NCBI GenBank assembly: GCA_947455645.1
Contig: CANGPA010000006.1
Coordinates: 1-61,730, forward strand
Length of the DNA stretch: 61,730 bases
From: Hyphomicrobiales bacterium
GTDB lineage: Bacteria; Pseudomonadota; Alphaproteobacteria; Rhizobiales; Beijerinckiaceae
Reading direction: 5' to 3'
Shown: positions 37,874-48,547 of the stretch, piece after piece
Layout of the letters: the number at the start of each line of letters is the position of its first letter
Position numbering within the stretch: the stretch's first letter is position 1
Program-made: the position numbers and the translations under genes
The notes under the pieces: model-generated
Databases searched by the model: none
What the model was told of the DNA's origin: nothing
Seen by the model: only the letters and a program-made list of their open reading frames with translations

Positions 37874-38539
37874 CTATCGGCCTTGTGTCAAAACGAGTTT
37901 GATTGCGAAAGCCGACATCACACCCGCCATGCCATAATCAAAATAACGCATCGCACGCGGCGAAGATTGCATGAAGCCGGTAACGCGTTCGGCAACAAGG
38001 ACAATCAAGCCATTTGTTGGAATGCCGATTAATAAAAATAGAAAGCCAAGAAATATCAATTTTCCTGACGCGTGCGGATCGCCCACTTCGACAAACTGCG
38101 GAAGAAACGTGACAAAAAATACGATGACCTTCGGATTGGTGAGATTGATGCCGATCCCAGTTAAAATCGTAGATGAAAGGCTCTGCTTTGACGTTGTGGA
38201 TTGATCCACCGAAAAAGCCGAGCCATGGCGGATGGCGCCATAAGCAAGCCACAACAGATAAAGCCCGCCTACAATTTTCAAAATCGTAAAGGCCGTGACG
38301 CTTGCTGCAAGCAAGGCTGACAGGCCAAAGGCGGCGAGCGTCAAATGCACCACCATGCCGGCGGAAGCGCCGAGCATCGCGGCAAATCCCATCGCACGCC
38401 CGCCCGTGACGGTGCGCGACAAAAACAATGCCATGTCGGGGCCTGGTGTAATCGCGAGCGCAAAACTCGCGAGGGAGAAGCCGAGGATCGTGCCAAGCGA
38501 GGGAACGAAGTCAAAAGACAGAGTTAAGTCGGTGGACAT
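37874..38539 (-). CDS. LysE/RhtB-family amino-acid exporter
   Basis: 221 aa, six membrane spans. FALAITPGPDMALFLSRTVTGGRAMGFAAMLGASAGMVVHL is the LysE signature; GIGINLTNPKVIVFFVTFLPQFV is the second conserved block. It exports small amino acids such as homoserine, threonine or others. ATG 38539 is preferred to a TTG seven codons upstream. It is convergent with the PLP enzyme; a shared role in amino-acid overflow is possible but not shown. Confidence 0.92.
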   Translation of the reverse strand: MSTDLTLSFDFVPSLGTILGFSLASFALAITPGPDMALFLSRTVTGGRAMGFAAMLGASAGMVVHLTLAAFGLSALLAASVTAFTILKIVGGLYLLWLAYGAIRHGSAFSVDQSTTSKQSLSSTILTGIGINLTNPKVIVFFVTFLPQFVEVGDPHASGKLIFLGFLFLLIGIPTNGLIVLVAERVTGFMQSSPRAMRYFDYGMAGVMSAFAIKLVLTQGR

Positions 38540-38636
38540 GAGCTTACCCGGCGAGAACAAACGCGAGCGCTATTTTAAGAGCGCGCGCCTTGTTTTGTAC
38601 ACCCGATTCCTATGATGAGGAAACTGTAAGAGACGC

Positions 38637-41255
38637 TTAGTTCAGACGTGCCCCTTTCGGTGGTCGCTCTGTCGATAACGCATGGTCTCCGATGATGAGA
38701 CCCAAAGGTCCCGCGGCAATCGGCACGTGATCGCCATCTTTCACCGCGCCCGACAAAATGAGCTCGGCCAAAGCATCTTGAACATTTTTCTGAATGACGC
38801 GTTTCAAAGGTCGAGCGCCATAGGCGGGATCATAGCCCTTTGCCGCCAGCCATTCGCGTGCCTCCGGCATCAAATCGATGACGATCTTGCGATCGGCCAA
38901 TAATTGATCGAGCCGCTTCATCTGAATGTCGACAATCGCGCCCATCTGATCGCGCTTCAAGCGATGAAAGAGAATGATTTCATCGACGCGGTTCAAGAAT
39001 TCTGGCCTGAAATGCGAGCGCACCACGCCCATGACTTCGTCGCGCACCTCTTCCGAATCTTGGCCTTCGGTTTGTTGCACAAGATATTCGGCACCGAGAT
39101 TTGACGTCATGATGATCAGCGTATTGCGGAAATCGACCGCGCGACCTTGGCCATCGGTGAGACGGCCATCGTCAAGCACTTGCAACAAAACATTGAATAC
39201 ATCCGGATGCGCTTTTTCGATTTCGTCAAACAGGATCACCTGATAGGGCCTGCGCCGCACAGCTTCCGTTAACGCGCCGCCTTCTTCATAGCCGACATAA
39301 CCAGGAGGCGCGCCGATCAAACGCGCAACCGAATGTTTCTCCATATATTCGGACATATCGATGCGCACCATCGCGGTTTCATCGTCAAACATATATGACG
39401 CCAAGGCTTTGGTGAGTTCGGTTTTACCAACACCTGTGGGACCTAAAAACATGAAGGACCCAATCGGGCGATGCGGATCTTGCAAACCGGCGCGCGCACG
39501 ACGAATGGCGGTTGAAACCGCAATCACCGCTTCTTCCTGGCCGACAACGCGTTTGCCGATTTCCAATTCCATGCGCAGGAGCTTGTCCTTCTCACCTTCC
39601 AGCATTTTATCAACCGGAACGCCGGTCCAGCGCGATACGACCTGTGCGATGTCATTGGCGGTCACCGCTTCAGCAACCATGGAGCCTTGGCTCTCGGCGC
39701 CTTCATTCGCCGCGAGTTTTTTCTCGAGATCGGGGATCAGACCGTAAGCCAACTCGCCTGCTTTTTGATACTCGCCCTTGCGCTGCGCATTGGCGAGATC
39801 GGTGCGAGCTTGTTCCAATTGTTCTTTGATTTTTTGCGCCGCGCCTAGCTTGTCTTTTTCAGACTTCCAGCGCTGTGTCAGTGAAGCGGATTTTTCTTCT
39901 AAACCGGCAAGCTCGACTTCGATTTTACTGAGGCGATCTTTTGATCCCTCATCGGTTTCCTTTTTCAAGGCTTCTTGTTCGATGCGCAATTGCACAATGC
40001 GGCGGTCAAGCTCATCGAGTTCTTCGGGCTTGGAATCGACCTGCATCCGCAACCGCGCGGAGGCTTCATCGACTAAATCGATGGCTTTATCGGGTAAAAA
40101 CCGATCGGTGATGTATCGGTTGGATAATGTCGCCGCTGCAACAATCGCAGCATCCGTAATACGCACGCCGTGATGGAGTTCGTATTTTTCTTTCAAACCG
40201 CGTAAGATAGAGACCGTATCTTCAACGCTTGGTTCGGATACAAAAATCGGCTGGAAGCGCCGCGCAAGTGCTGCATCTTTTTCGACATGTTTGCGATATT
40301 CATCAAGCGTGGTGGCACCGACGCAATGCAATTCACCGCGTGCAAGGGCAGGCTTCAACAGATTCGACGCGTCCATCGCGCCATCGGCTTTGCCAGCGCC
40401 AACCAGCGTGTGCATTTCATCGATGAAAAGGATGATGCCGCCTTCAGCGGACGTCACTTCGGAGAGCACCGATTTCAAACGCTCTTCGAATTCACCGCGA
40501 TATTTTGCGCCCGCAATCAGCGCGCCCATATCGAGCGAAAGAAGTTTTTTATCCGCAAGGCTTTCCGGCACATCGCCATTGATGATGCGCAAGGCCAAGC
40601 CTTCGGCAATCGCCGTTTTACCGACGCCCGGCTCACCGATCAAAACAGGGTTATTCTTCGTGCGCCGCGAGAGCACTTGGATCGCACGGCGAATTTCTTC
40701 GTCCCGTCCGATCACCGGATCGAGTTTTCCCGTACGCGCGGCTTCCGTTAAATCACGCGTATATTTTTTAAGCGCCTCATAGGCATTTTCTGCGGAAGCA
40801 TTGTCGGCCGTGCGCCCTTTGCGCAAATCATTAATCGCCGTGTTAAGCGCCTGCGGCGTCACACCGGATTTGGCCAGCACTTTACCGGCATCCATGTCTT
40901 TTTCGGTAGCGAGCGCGAGCAGAATGCGTTCAACCGTGACGTAGGAGTCACCCGCTTTGACAGCGATTTTTTGCGCCGCATCAAACAACCGCACAAGATC
41001 GCGGCTGGCACCCGCTTGCGCGGCCGCGCCCGACACTTTCGCCTGTTTGGACAAAAGCTCTTCGGTGAGCACCAGCGCCTGTTTGGCATTGCCGCCCGCG
41101 CGGCCGATCAGGCCAGCGGCCAGACCTTCCGTATCGTCGAGCAACACTTTCAAAAGATGCTCGGGCAAAAATTGAGGATGTCCCTCGCGCATGGCGAGCA
41201 TTTGCGCGGATTGAACAAAGCCTTTCGCGCGGTCGGTATATTTTTCGAAATCCAT
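38637..41255 (-). CDS. clpB: disaggregase ATPase ClpB
   Basis: Hsp100 AAA+ protein that pulls proteins out of aggregates with DnaK/DnaJ/GrpE. 872 aa. The Clp N-domain (residues about 1-145) precedes NBD1 with GEPGVGKTA and [12 protein letters not shown]. The coiled-coil middle domain (about 400-530) is rich in Glu/Lys heptads. NBD2 carries GPTGVGKTE and [16 protein letters not shown] 41255 ([12 protein letters not shown]) follows AAAGGAG. A weak heat-shock-like promoter lies upstream (41344-41373). Confidence 0.97.
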   Translation of the reverse strand: MDFEKYTDRAKGFVQSAQMLAMREGHPQFLPEHLLKVLLDDTEGLAAGLIGRAGGNAKQALVLTEELLSKQAKVSGAAAQAGASRDLVRLFDAAQKIAVKAGDSYVTVERILLALATEKDMDAGKVLAKSGVTPQALNTAINDLRKGRTADNASAENAYEALKKYTRDLTEAARTGKLDPVIGRDEEIRRAIQVLSRRTKNNPVLIGEPGVGKTAIAEGLALRIINGDVPESLADKKLLSLDMGALIAGAKYRGEFEERLKSVLSEVTSAEGGIILFIDEMHTLVGAGKADGAMDASNLLKPALARGELHCVGATTLDEYRKHVEKDAALARRFQPIFVSEPSVEDTVSILRGLKEKYELHHGVRITDAAIVAAATLSNRYITDRFLPDKAIDLVDEASARLRMQVDSKPEELDELDRRIVQLRIEQEALKKETDEGSKDRLSKIEVELAGLEEKSASLTQRWKSEKDKLGAAQKIKEQLEQARTDLANAQRKGEYQKAGELAYGLIPDLEKKLAANEGAESQGSMVAEAVTANDIAQVVSRWTGVPVDKMLEGEKDKLLRMELEIGKRVVGQEEAVIAVSTAIRRARAGLQDPHRPIGSFMFLGPTGVGKTELTKALASYMFDDETAMVRIDMSEYMEKHSVARLIGAPPGYVGYEEGGALTEAVRRRPYQVILFDEIEKAHPDVFNVLLQVLDDGRLTDGQGRAVDFRNTLIIMTSNLGAEYLVQQTEGQDSEEVRDEVMGVVRSHFRPEFLNRVDEIILFHRLKRDQMGAIVDIQMKRLDQLLADRKIVIDLMPEAREWLAAKGYDPAYGARPLKRVIQKNVQDALAELILSGAVKDGDHVPIAAGPLGLIIGDHALSTERPPKGARLN

Positions 41256-41343
41256 ACAAATCTCCTTTGGCCGCTGATCCGACGCCTTCGTCCCGAAGCA
41301 CGGCGGATCGCTCCTCGCAGTGGATCCCTCCTGAGAGGCAATC

Positions 41344-41373
41344 CTTATGATCAAGAGATAGGAAGGCGGAGGC
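41344..41373 (-). promoter_or_regulatory. weak sigma-32-like promoter candidate for clpB
   Basis: On the minus strand a CTTCAA word is followed after about 16 bases by CCTATCTC. Alphaproteobacterial heat-shock promoters resemble CTTGAA - about 17 bases - CCTAT-rich -10. The -10 half fits well, the -35 has one mismatch. It is about 90-120 bases before the clpB ATG. Boundaries are approximate. Confidence 0.3.
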
Positions 41374-41430
41374 GGAGGTTGAAGGGGTCAAACCCTCATT
41401 CCTTCGACGAAGTGAGACATGCGACCAAAT

Positions 41431-41454
41431 AAAAAAGGGAGGCCGGAGCCTCCC
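41431..41454 (-). terminator. Rho-independent terminator of the DUF4167 gene
   Basis: On the minus strand the stem GGGAGGC - TCCG - GCCTCCC (41437-41454) is followed directly by six T (complement of 41431-41436). It is 30 bp past the DUF4167 stop and insulates clpB from upstream transcription. Confidence 0.85.
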
Positions 41455-41484
41455 TTAATGTCTTTTTGGATCAAAAGCCGGATT

Positions 41485-42351
41485 TCACTCGTCTCCGGCG
41501 GTGCCTTCATCGACCCGAACGCGAGGCGGACGGCCGCGACGACGCACGCCGATGGGCGCGGCGAAATCGGCAGCATCGGCCGTTTGCGGTGCATGTCCGG
41601 CTGCACCCTGTGTGGATGTCTCGGAGGGCTGGTCCGCATCAATCGCGACCGGACGAACCGGCGCGGTGATGAATGAGGGAAGGCCGGGTTGCTCGGCCTC
41701 AAGCGGCATGGGCGCCGGTTGCCGATGGAAGCGCGGTTCGCGCTGTTCGCGCGGCTGGAAGCCCCGATTGTCGCGTTGTTCGCGGGGTTCGCGTTGGTCG
41801 CGTGGTTCACGTTGTTCGCGCGGTTCACGGTGCTCGCGCGGCTGAAAACCCCGTTGCTGCTGATCACGGTCACGGAATGGTGGACGCGGACCACGCGGCA
41901 CAAATTCACGTGATTGCCCCTCCGAACGCGGTTGCTCATCATCACCCTCGGACGGCTGAGATGCGGCATAGCCACGCGGTTCGGTTTGCGGGCCGCCTTG
42001 GTTGAAGGACCCCTCGTCTTCGCCCTCGTCGCCTTCGCCTTCTTGCTGATCAAACCCACGGTAACCGGGATTTTGGAGGCGGAATTGCTCTTGGGCCGCA
42101 GCAATCAGACGAAAATAATGTTCCGCATGCTGGAAATAACTCTCCGCCTGCACATGATCGCCGGTGGCTTGGGCATCACGGCCGAGCTGGAGATATTTCT
42201 CCGCAATGTTTTGCGCCGTGCCGCGGACTTTGACGTCGGGTCCGTTTGACTCATAGGACCGGGTCAACGGATTGGGGCCTTTGCCGCCGCCTCCGCCACC
42301 GTTTCCACGATTGCGGCCACGCATGCGGTTTTTCTGATGATTGGGTCTCAT
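41485..42351 (-). CDS. DUF4167 domain protein with Arg/Glu/Pro/Gln repeat tail
   Basis: 288 aa. The N-terminal basic, Gly-rich MRPNHQKNRMRGRNRG segment and the DUF4167 block (TRSYESNGPDVKVRGTAQNIAEKYLQLGRDAQATGDHVQAESYFQHAEHYFRLIAAAQEQFR) span residues about 1-95. The rest is disordered. It holds REP/REQ units at about 175-215, flanked by two GFQPRE units, and a basic RRRGRPPRVRV AT-hook-like end. It looks like a nucleic-acid-binding scaffold. Function unknown. In Hyphomicrobiales it sits by prmC. Confidence 0.88.
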   Translation of the reverse strand: MRPNHQKNRMRGRNRGNGGGGGGKGPNPLTRSYESNGPDVKVRGTAQNIAEKYLQLGRDAQATGDHVQAESYFQHAEHYFRLIAAAQEQFRLQNPGYRGFDQQEGEGDEGEDEGSFNQGGPQTEPRGYAASQPSEGDDEQPRSEGQSREFVPRGPRPPFRDRDQQQRGFQPREHREPREQREPRDQREPREQRDNRGFQPREQREPRFHRQPAPMPLEAEQPGLPSFITAPVRPVAIDADQPSETSTQGAAGHAPQTADAADFAAPIGVRRRGRPPRVRVDEGTAGDE

Positions 42352-42668
42352 CGAGCGTCCCTTATTGGCTCACCTTGACGGGGTGCTGTCGTTAAAATGG
42401 GGTGCAAAATTCAATATCCGACCGGATCGGTCTTCCTGCGGCGCGTCTGGCGCTGCGGTTTCAGGAGCAAGGCCCTTCGCCTTTTATGATCGATCACCAC
42501 ACCGGGCCCGATCGCGCTCAAATGTTTCAGAACTGGGAAATCGTCCAAGCGGAGCACCCTGCGCTCCGAAGCCTTTGCGGCCGACGACAACGCCCTTTCT
42601 TTACACGGCAAAAGCCAAAATCGCAATTGCAAAATGGCGGATTTTTCAACATCCGCGGCGCTCTCCCA
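42352..42668 (-). other. 317-bp intergenic region between prmC and DUF4167
   Basis: No credible gene. It must hold the DUF4167 promoter. Close to prmC there is a hairpin GCGGAT (42637-42642) / ATCCGC (42651-42656) with an 8-base loop, followed on the minus strand by CATTTTG. This is a plausible but weak end for the prfA-prmC transcript. Confidence 0.4.
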
Positions 42669-43550
42669 TCAGTGTAATTCCGGACGCCGCAGAACAATTG
42701 CGCGGGGACGGGCACCAAAATCGGCAAAGGGGCCTTCCATCTCATAGCCGCGATCACGATAAATCTGCGGAACCGATTCGGCCTGATCAGACCCGATTTC
42801 CAGCGCTACCACACCGCCCGGCGCCAAAAGCGCAGGCAGAGCATCGGCAATCGCGCGATAGGCTTCAAGCCCGTCCGCCCCGCCCGACAAAGCGAGGCGC
42901 GGATCATGCACCCGCACTTCCGGCTCGAGCGTGTCGATGACATGATCAGCGATATAGGGCGGATTGGACACGATCAGATCAAAGGGACCGGTTACGCCCT
43001 CGCCCCAATGCGCCTGATGAAATTCCGCGCGGTCGGCAACGCCATTGCGACCCGCATTGTGACGGGCGACCTCGACAACCTCCGGCGCGATATCAACACC
43101 GACGCCCTTTGCACCGGGCATTTCATGCAGCAATGAAATGAGCAAGCATCCTGAGCCCGTTCCAAGATCAAGAATCCGCAAACCATCACTCGCGTGACGC
43201 CGTTCTTTCAGCGCGATCAAAGCGGCGGCCACGACAGTCTCACTGTCAGGACGGGGCACCAGACTCTCGGCCACAAGCGTGAAGGGAAGAGACCAAAATT
43301 CCCACTCGCCCAAAATACGCGCAACAGGCACGCGTGTGAGACGCTTGGCTACATTTTGCGATAGAGTTGCAGCAACCGCCGCGCCCAAAGGCTCGCGCGG
43401 TGCCTTTAACAAATCCATATGCTCAATGCCGGCTGCATGAAGAAGAAGCAATCGCGCATCGCGTTGTGCGGTTTCAATACCAACGCCGCGAAACACTTCG
43501 CCAAGATGTTTCAACGCTTCCACGCGGGTCATGGTTTCTGAAATGGTCAT
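42669..43550 (-). CDS. prmC: peptide chain release factor N5-glutamine methyltransferase
   Basis: Methylates the Gln of the GGQ motif in RF1 and RF2. 293 aa. An N-terminal helical domain precedes a SAM fold with [18 protein letters not shown] and the catalytic NPPY in [26 protein letters not shown] is the usual linker motif. It overlaps prfA by 4 nt, the standard pairing of enzyme and substrate genes. Confidence 0.96.
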   Translation of the reverse strand: MTISETMTRVEALKHLGEVFRGVGIETAQRDARLLLLHAAGIEHMDLLKAPREPLGAAVAATLSQNVAKRLTRVPVARILGEWEFWSLPFTLVAESLVPRPDSETVVAAALIALKERRHASDGLRILDLGTGSGCLLISLLHEMPGAKGVGVDIAPEVVEVARHNAGRNGVADRAEFHQAHWGEGVTGPFDLIVSNPPYIADHVIDTLEPEVRVHDPRLALSGGADGLEAYRAIADALPALLAPGGVVALEIGSDQAESVPQIYRDRGYEMEGPFADFGARPRAIVLRRPELH

Positions 43551-44626
43551 AATGACTCCTCAGCACCGAGCAAGGCCGCCTGATGATCCGCAATCAGAGG
43601 TTCAATCACTTCATCAAGCGCGGTGCCCGCAACAATATCAGGCAATTTATAGAGCGTGAGATTGATCCGGTGATCGGTCAATCGTCCTTGCGGAAAATTA
43701 TACGTGCGAATGCGTTCCGAACGATCACCCGAGCCGACTTGCCCACGCCGATCCGCCGCCTCGGCCTCCTGACGCTTGCGCCGCTCCATATCGTATAAAC
43801 GCGTGCGCAAAACATCCATTGCTTTCGCACGGTTACGGTGTTGCGAACGTTCATCTTGCATCATCACGACAATACCGGATGGCACATGGGTGATGCGGAT
43901 CGCGCTTTCGGTTTTGTTGACATGCTGGCCACCCGCACCTTGCGCGCGCATGGTTTCAATCACGAGATCCTTATCGTCGATCACCACATCAACGGCTTCA
44001 GCGATCGGCAAAACAGCAACCGTTGCCGCCGATGTGTGAATGCGTCCTTGCGTTTCCGTATCCGGCACACGTTGAACGCGGTGCACTCCGCTTTCAAATT
44101 TCAAGCGACCGAAAACACCCGCGCCACGCACTTCGGCGATAATTTCCTTAAAGCCGCCCATCGTGCCTTCTGAAGCAGAGAGCACTTCAACGGTCCAACG
44201 CCGCAAAGCGGCATAACGCTCATACATGCGAAAGAGATCGCCCGCAAAAAGCGAGGCCTCATCACCACCGGTACCCGCACGCAATTCGAGAATGGCGCCG
44301 CGCTCATCCGCTGCATCTTTCGGCAATAATAAAATGCGTAAGGCTTTCGCCGTTTCTTCGACACGACGCACGGCTTCGTGACGTTCTTCCTCAGCGAGGC
44401 CGCGCATCTCTGCGTCCGTTGAAGGATCGGCCAATAGATGTTCGAGATCGGCGCATTCTTTCTCCGCATGACGCAAGGCCTCAATGCCTTCGACAACCGG
44501 AGCAAGCTCAGCCAATTCGCGGGAGAGCGCGACAAACCGTTCGGCATCCGGCCCGCTGTTCAAGCTGTCAGTGACTGTGGCGTGTCGTGCCAGAATCGCA
44601 TCGAGTTTTTGGGTGTTCAGGCTCAT
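43547..44626 (-). CDS. prfA: peptide chain release factor 1
   Basis: Decodes UAA and UAG. 359 aa. [22 protein letters not shown], the codon-recognition P-x-T region ([18 protein letters not shown]) and the catalytic GGQ in [21 protein letters not shown] are present. The C-terminal [19 protein letters not shown] matches RF1. It overlaps prmC. Confidence 0.97.
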   Translation of the reverse strand: MSLNTQKLDAILARHATVTDSLNSGPDAERFVALSRELAELAPVVEGIEALRHAEKECADLEHLLADPSTDAEMRGLAEEERHEAVRRVEETAKALRILLLPKDAADERGAILELRAGTGGDEASLFAGDLFRMYERYAALRRWTVEVLSASEGTMGGFKEIIAEVRGAGVFGRLKFESGVHRVQRVPDTETQGRIHTSAATVAVLPIAEAVDVVIDDKDLVIETMRAQGAGGQHVNKTESAIRITHVPSGIVVMMQDERSQHRNRAKAMDVLRTRLYDMERRKRQEAEAADRRGQVGSGDRSERIRTYNFPQGRLTDHRINLTLYKLPDIVAGTALDEVIEPLIADHQAALLGAEESL

Positions 44627-44690
44627 GGGATTTTAAGGAAATCGATCTGATGAAAGGGGAAAAGCGAAAGAAGCGTGACCAAGAGCGTCG

Positions 44691-46958
44691 CTAGACGGGC
44701 ACGCCGTGATTTTGCGCAAAGGCCATGAGAGCCGGGCGCAGGGATGCGGCACCATCCGCTTCCGCAAGAAGCATATCAAGATGGGTTTTAATCGCGCCGG
44801 CATCGAGATCAACCAGCATAGCCTTGATCGGACCAATCGATGCGGGGGACATCGACAGGGCGCGATAGCCCAAGCCGATCAACGTCATCGCTTCAATCGG
44901 CTTGCCTCCCAGTTCACCACAGAGCGTGACCGGGATATTGGCTTTTGCGCCGGCCTCGGCAATCAAACGCAAAGCGCGCAAGCATGACGGACTCAACGGA
45001 TCAAAACGCGATGCCATCATCGGGTTTTCGCGATCGGCCGCGAATAGAAATTGCATGAGATCATTGGAACCGACGGACAGAAAATCAGCGCGATGCGCAA
45101 TCTCGTCTATCTCAAACAGAAGCGAAGGCACCTCCACCATCACGCCAAGCTTGAGGCTGGTAGGAAGCGTATAACCATAACGTTCAAGATGCGTGACTTC
45201 ACGCTTGACCATCGCCTTGGCGCGATCAAATTCATCAACGGTTGCGACCATCGGAAACATGATGCGCAAGGATTGACCGGCCGCCGCTTTGAGCATCGCG
45301 CGCAATTGCGCCCGTAATAATCCCGGGCGATCCAAACCAATGCGAATAGCGCGCCAGCCTAAAGCCGGATTTTCTTCTTCTCCTGTTCGCATATAGGGAA
45401 GAATTTTATCACCCCCGATATCAAGCGTGCGGAACGTGATCGGCTTACCCTGCGCCCCGTCAAACACGGTGCGATAGAGATTGATCTGTTCCGAAGCGCT
45501 CGGCATGCGCGCTGACACCATGAATTGCAATTCGGTTCGAAACAGACCGATGCCATCCGCACCTGTTTCTTGAATATGCGGTAGATCGATCAGAAGCCCG
45601 GCATTCAAATGAAGCGCAATCTTCACACCGTCTTTGGTGATCGAAGGCACATCGCGCAATTTGCGATATTGCTCTTGCCGCCGTGCACGAAGACGGGCTT
45701 TCTCTTTATAGGCTGCTTCCACATCGGGTTGCGGACGCACTTGAACTTGAGCCGCGCCGCCATCGACAATGATCGCGTCACCCGCTTCAACAAGACCCGT
45801 GATGTTCTCAACCGTTCCGACCGCGGGAATACCAAGCGCGCGCGCAACGATTGCAATGTGACTGGTAGGTCCGCCTTCTTCCAATACAAGACCGCGCAAT
45901 TTTGATCGATCATAATCGAGCAAAGCGGCAGGGCCCATGGAACGCGCGATCAGAATGGCGTTGTCGGGCAATTGTACGCGCCCATCCACCATGTCGCGCC
46001 CGAGCAACCGATGCAAAAGGCGATTGGCCAATTCATCGAGATCATGCAGCCTTTCGCGCAAATAGGGATCGGTCTGGCGCAGCATGCGGGCGCGGTTATC
46101 GGATTGCACGCGTTCAACCGCTGCCTCGGCAGTGAGGCCCGTTTGAACGGCCTCGCGCAAGCGCCGGGTCCACCCCGGATCATTGGCAAACATACGATAG
46201 GTTTCGAGCACCTCGCGGTGTTCGCCGCCATGAACAATGTCGCCGCGATCAACAAGCCGGTCGATCGATGCACGCAAATCGGCGATGGCTTCATCGATGC
46301 GGCGTTGCTCAGCGGCCGAGTCATCCGCGATCAGGTTGGAAACGACAACGCGCGGCTCGTGCAGAATGGCATAGCCGAGGCCGACCCCATCCGACAAAGG
46401 TTGGCCATCAAGCGCCAGTGAGCGCGTGAGCGCGATGTCGGTTCCCGGCCGTGCCAATGATTTGAGTTCACCGGCAGCGATGATCTCGGCAAGGATCATC
46501 GCCGTGGTTTGCAGCGCCTCGACTTCTTCATCCGAGTAAAGACGATGCGCGCGGTTCTGGACCACGAGAACACCGAGCGTATTGCCCGACCGTAAGACCG
46601 GCACGCCGAGGAAGCTCTGATAGATTTCTTCGCCCGTTTCCGGACGATAGGAGAAGGCCGGATGGTGTTGCGCATCTTGTAGATTGAGCGGTTCGGCCTG
46701 ACGCGCAATGAGACCCACAAGACCTTCGTCAGCCTTCATGGTCGTCATATGCACGGCTTCGCGCTTCAACCCTTCGGTGGCAAAGAGTTCGAGCGTGTTA
46801 TCGGCACGCATGACGTAGAAAGAGCAGACTTCGGCGACCATATTGGCCGCAATCACGGTGACGATTTTGTCGAGCCGTGCCTGAGCGCTGACAGGCTCCG
46901 CCATAACCTCGCGGAGGCGGCGCAACAGCACTCTCGGTCCGCCGAGCGAAGACCGCAT
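44691..46958 (-). CDS. ptsP: PtsP, nitrogen-PTS phosphoenolpyruvate-protein phosphotransferase (EI-Ntr)
   Basis: First enzyme of the regulatory PTS-Ntr. 755 aa. An N-terminal GAF domain (about residues 20-165) is followed by the EI domains. The phosphorylated His is in EEGGPTSHIAIVARALGIP. The PEP-binding barrel has FRTLDIGGDKILPY, EENPALGWRAIRIGL, GSNDLMQFLFAADRENP and the catalytic Cys in VTLCGELGG. It lies between lysC and prfA, co-oriented. Confidence 0.95.
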   Translation of the reverse strand: MRSSLGGPRVLLRRLREVMAEPVSAQARLDKIVTVIAANMVAEVCSFYVMRADNTLELFATEGLKREAVHMTTMKADEGLVGLIARQAEPLNLQDAQHHPAFSYRPETGEEIYQSFLGVPVLRSGNTLGVLVVQNRAHRLYSDEEVEALQTTAMILAEIIAAGELKSLARPGTDIALTRSLALDGQPLSDGVGLGYAILHEPRVVVSNLIADDSAAEQRRIDEAIADLRASIDRLVDRGDIVHGGEHREVLETYRMFANDPGWTRRLREAVQTGLTAEAAVERVQSDNRARMLRQTDPYLRERLHDLDELANRLLHRLLGRDMVDGRVQLPDNAILIARSMGPAALLDYDRSKLRGLVLEEGGPTSHIAIVARALGIPAVGTVENITGLVEAGDAIIVDGGAAQVQVRPQPDVEAAYKEKARLRARRQEQYRKLRDVPSITKDGVKIALHLNAGLLIDLPHIQETGADGIGLFRTELQFMVSARMPSASEQINLYRTVFDGAQGKPITFRTLDIGGDKILPYMRTGEEENPALGWRAIRIGLDRPGLLRAQLRAMLKAAAGQSLRIMFPMVATVDEFDRAKAMVKREVTHLERYGYTLPTSLKLGVMVEVPSLLFEIDEIAHRADFLSVGSNDLMQFLFAADRENPMMASRFDPLSPSCLRALRLIAEAGAKANIPVTLCGELGGKPIEAMTLIGLGYRALSMSPASIGPIKAMLVDLDAGAIKTHLDMLLAEADGAASLRPALMAFAQNHGVPV

Positions 46959-47121
46959 AGCTCCGTGTTCCCTGTCCAGGCGCGATCCGGAACAATTTTG
47001 ATGGCGTAACCCCCGGATCAGGATCCGCCTTATCGCTCTGCTTTACTGATGTTTGGACGGCAATGCAAAGCACATCGCCGTTGACCCCCACAATCCCCCA
47101 CCGTCAACGCTTGAAAGCGCG

Positions 47122-48360
47122 TCAGGCCTTGTCGAGACCATAGAGGGAATGCAACGTGCGCACCGCGAGTTCGGTATAGGCGCTGTCGATCAGGACTGAA
47201 AACTTGATCTCAGACGTCGTAATGGCCCGGATATTCACGCCCTTCTCGGCCAGCGCCTTGAAGGCGCGCGCGGCGACGCCGGCATGGCTGCGCATGCCCA
47301 CGCCAATGGCCGAAACCTTGACCACATCGGTTGCGCCCTGCAGCGACGTGTAGCCGATCAGCGTGCGCAAGCCTTCAAGTATGGTCTTGGCGCGTTCGAA
47401 ATCGGCGGTTGGAACCGTGAAGGTGATGTCGGTCGTGGTCGTGTCATCCGAGACAACCTGGATGATCATGTCGACATTGATATTGGCTTCCGCCAAAGGC
47501 ACGAAAATCGCCGCCGCAATGCCGGGCTTGTCAGCCACGCGGCGCAGCGTGATTTGGGCCTCGTCTTTGGAATAGGCAATACCGGTGATGATCTGTTGTT
47601 CCACAATGTCCTCCTCGCCACAGATGAGGGTTCCGGGCTTCGGGTCGTTCGGATCGTCAAAAGACGTACGCACATAAGTCGGCACGCGATGGGTCATCGC
47701 GAGTTCGACAGACCGAACTTGCAGCACCTTGGCCCCCATCGAGGCCATTTCGAGCATTTCCTCAAACGCGACACGCTCCAGCCGCTGTGCCTTGGGCACA
47801 ATGCGGGGATCGGTCGTGTAAACCCCATCGACATCCGTATAGATGTCGCAGCGTTCGGCGTTCAGCGCAGCGGCGATAGCCACAGCGCTCGTGTCCGAAC
47901 CGCCGCGGCCCAAAGTGGTGAGCCGCCCGCTTTCGGCGTGAATGCCCTGAAAGCCGGCAATAACCGCGACTTCTCGCCGCGCCCGGAAACCTTCGAGGAT
48001 GCCGGTACCATCGACGCCGGCAATACGGGCCGACCCGTGGGCGTCGTCCGTTGTCAGTGGGATCTGCCAGCCCTGCCAGGACCGCGCCGGAAGGCCGAGA
48101 TTTTGTAACGCAATGGCCAATAGGCCCGAGGTAACCTGCTCGCCGGAGGCCACAACCGCATCATATTCACGCTGATCATAGAGGGCTGAGGCGTCTTTAC
48201 ACCACGCGACAAGCTCATTGGTTTTGCCCGACATGGCCGAAACCACGACGGCAACATGATAGCCCGCCTCAACCTCGCGTTTGACGTGGAGGGCGACATT
48301 GCGGATCCGGTCGAGAGTGGCGACCGAGGTTCCGCCGAATTTCATGACGAGGGTCTTCAT
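47122..48360 (-). CDS. lysC: aspartate kinase
   Basis: First step of the aspartate family (Lys, Thr, Met). 412 aa. The kinase domain has MKTLVMKFGGTSVATLDRI and TLGRGGSDTSAVAIAAAL with YTDVDGVYTTDPRIV. Two C-terminal ACT domains follow (IAYSKDEAQITLRRVADKPGIAAAIF; KVSAIGVGMRSHAGVAARAFKALAEKGVNIRAI), so allosteric feedback is expected. ATG 48360 is the family start; the longer upstream frame is antisense to the ubiG side. Confidence 0.96.
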   Translation of the reverse strand: MKTLVMKFGGTSVATLDRIRNVALHVKREVEAGYHVAVVVSAMSGKTNELVAWCKDASALYDQREYDAVVASGEQVTSGLLAIALQNLGLPARSWQGWQIPLTTDDAHGSARIAGVDGTGILEGFRARREVAVIAGFQGIHAESGRLTTLGRGGSDTSAVAIAAALNAERCDIYTDVDGVYTTDPRIVPKAQRLERVAFEEMLEMASMGAKVLQVRSVELAMTHRVPTYVRTSFDDPNDPKPGTLICGEEDIVEQQIITGIAYSKDEAQITLRRVADKPGIAAAIFVPLAEANINVDMIIQVVSDDTTTTDITFTVPTADFERAKTILEGLRTLIGYTSLQGATDVVKVSAIGVGMRSHAGVAARAFKALAEKGVNIRAITTSEIKFSVLIDSAYTELAVRTLHSLYGLDKA

Positions 48361-48547
48361 TAGGAGAGACTTCACCCGTAAGGAATTGCCTGAGACAGGC
48401 AGGGTTTGGCTTAAAACGAGCCACAGCGGACTTGCATCCGGCCGGACTCCGGTTGAAAAGGGCGCACATCCATGACGATGCACTGTCCCGCTGTCAACCG
48501 GCAGGCGCACTTTACACCTTGCCTCGTTCAACCCGGAGCCGAACCAC

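Noticed and set aside
41256-41484. Riboswitch upstream of clpB
   Set aside because: Only a terminator and a weak heat-shock promoter candidate are visible; no known aptamer core.
41740-41850. Short direct DNA repeats suspected as a CRISPR array
   Set aside because: They are in frame and encode the REP/REQ repeats of the DUF4167 protein; there are no regular spacers.
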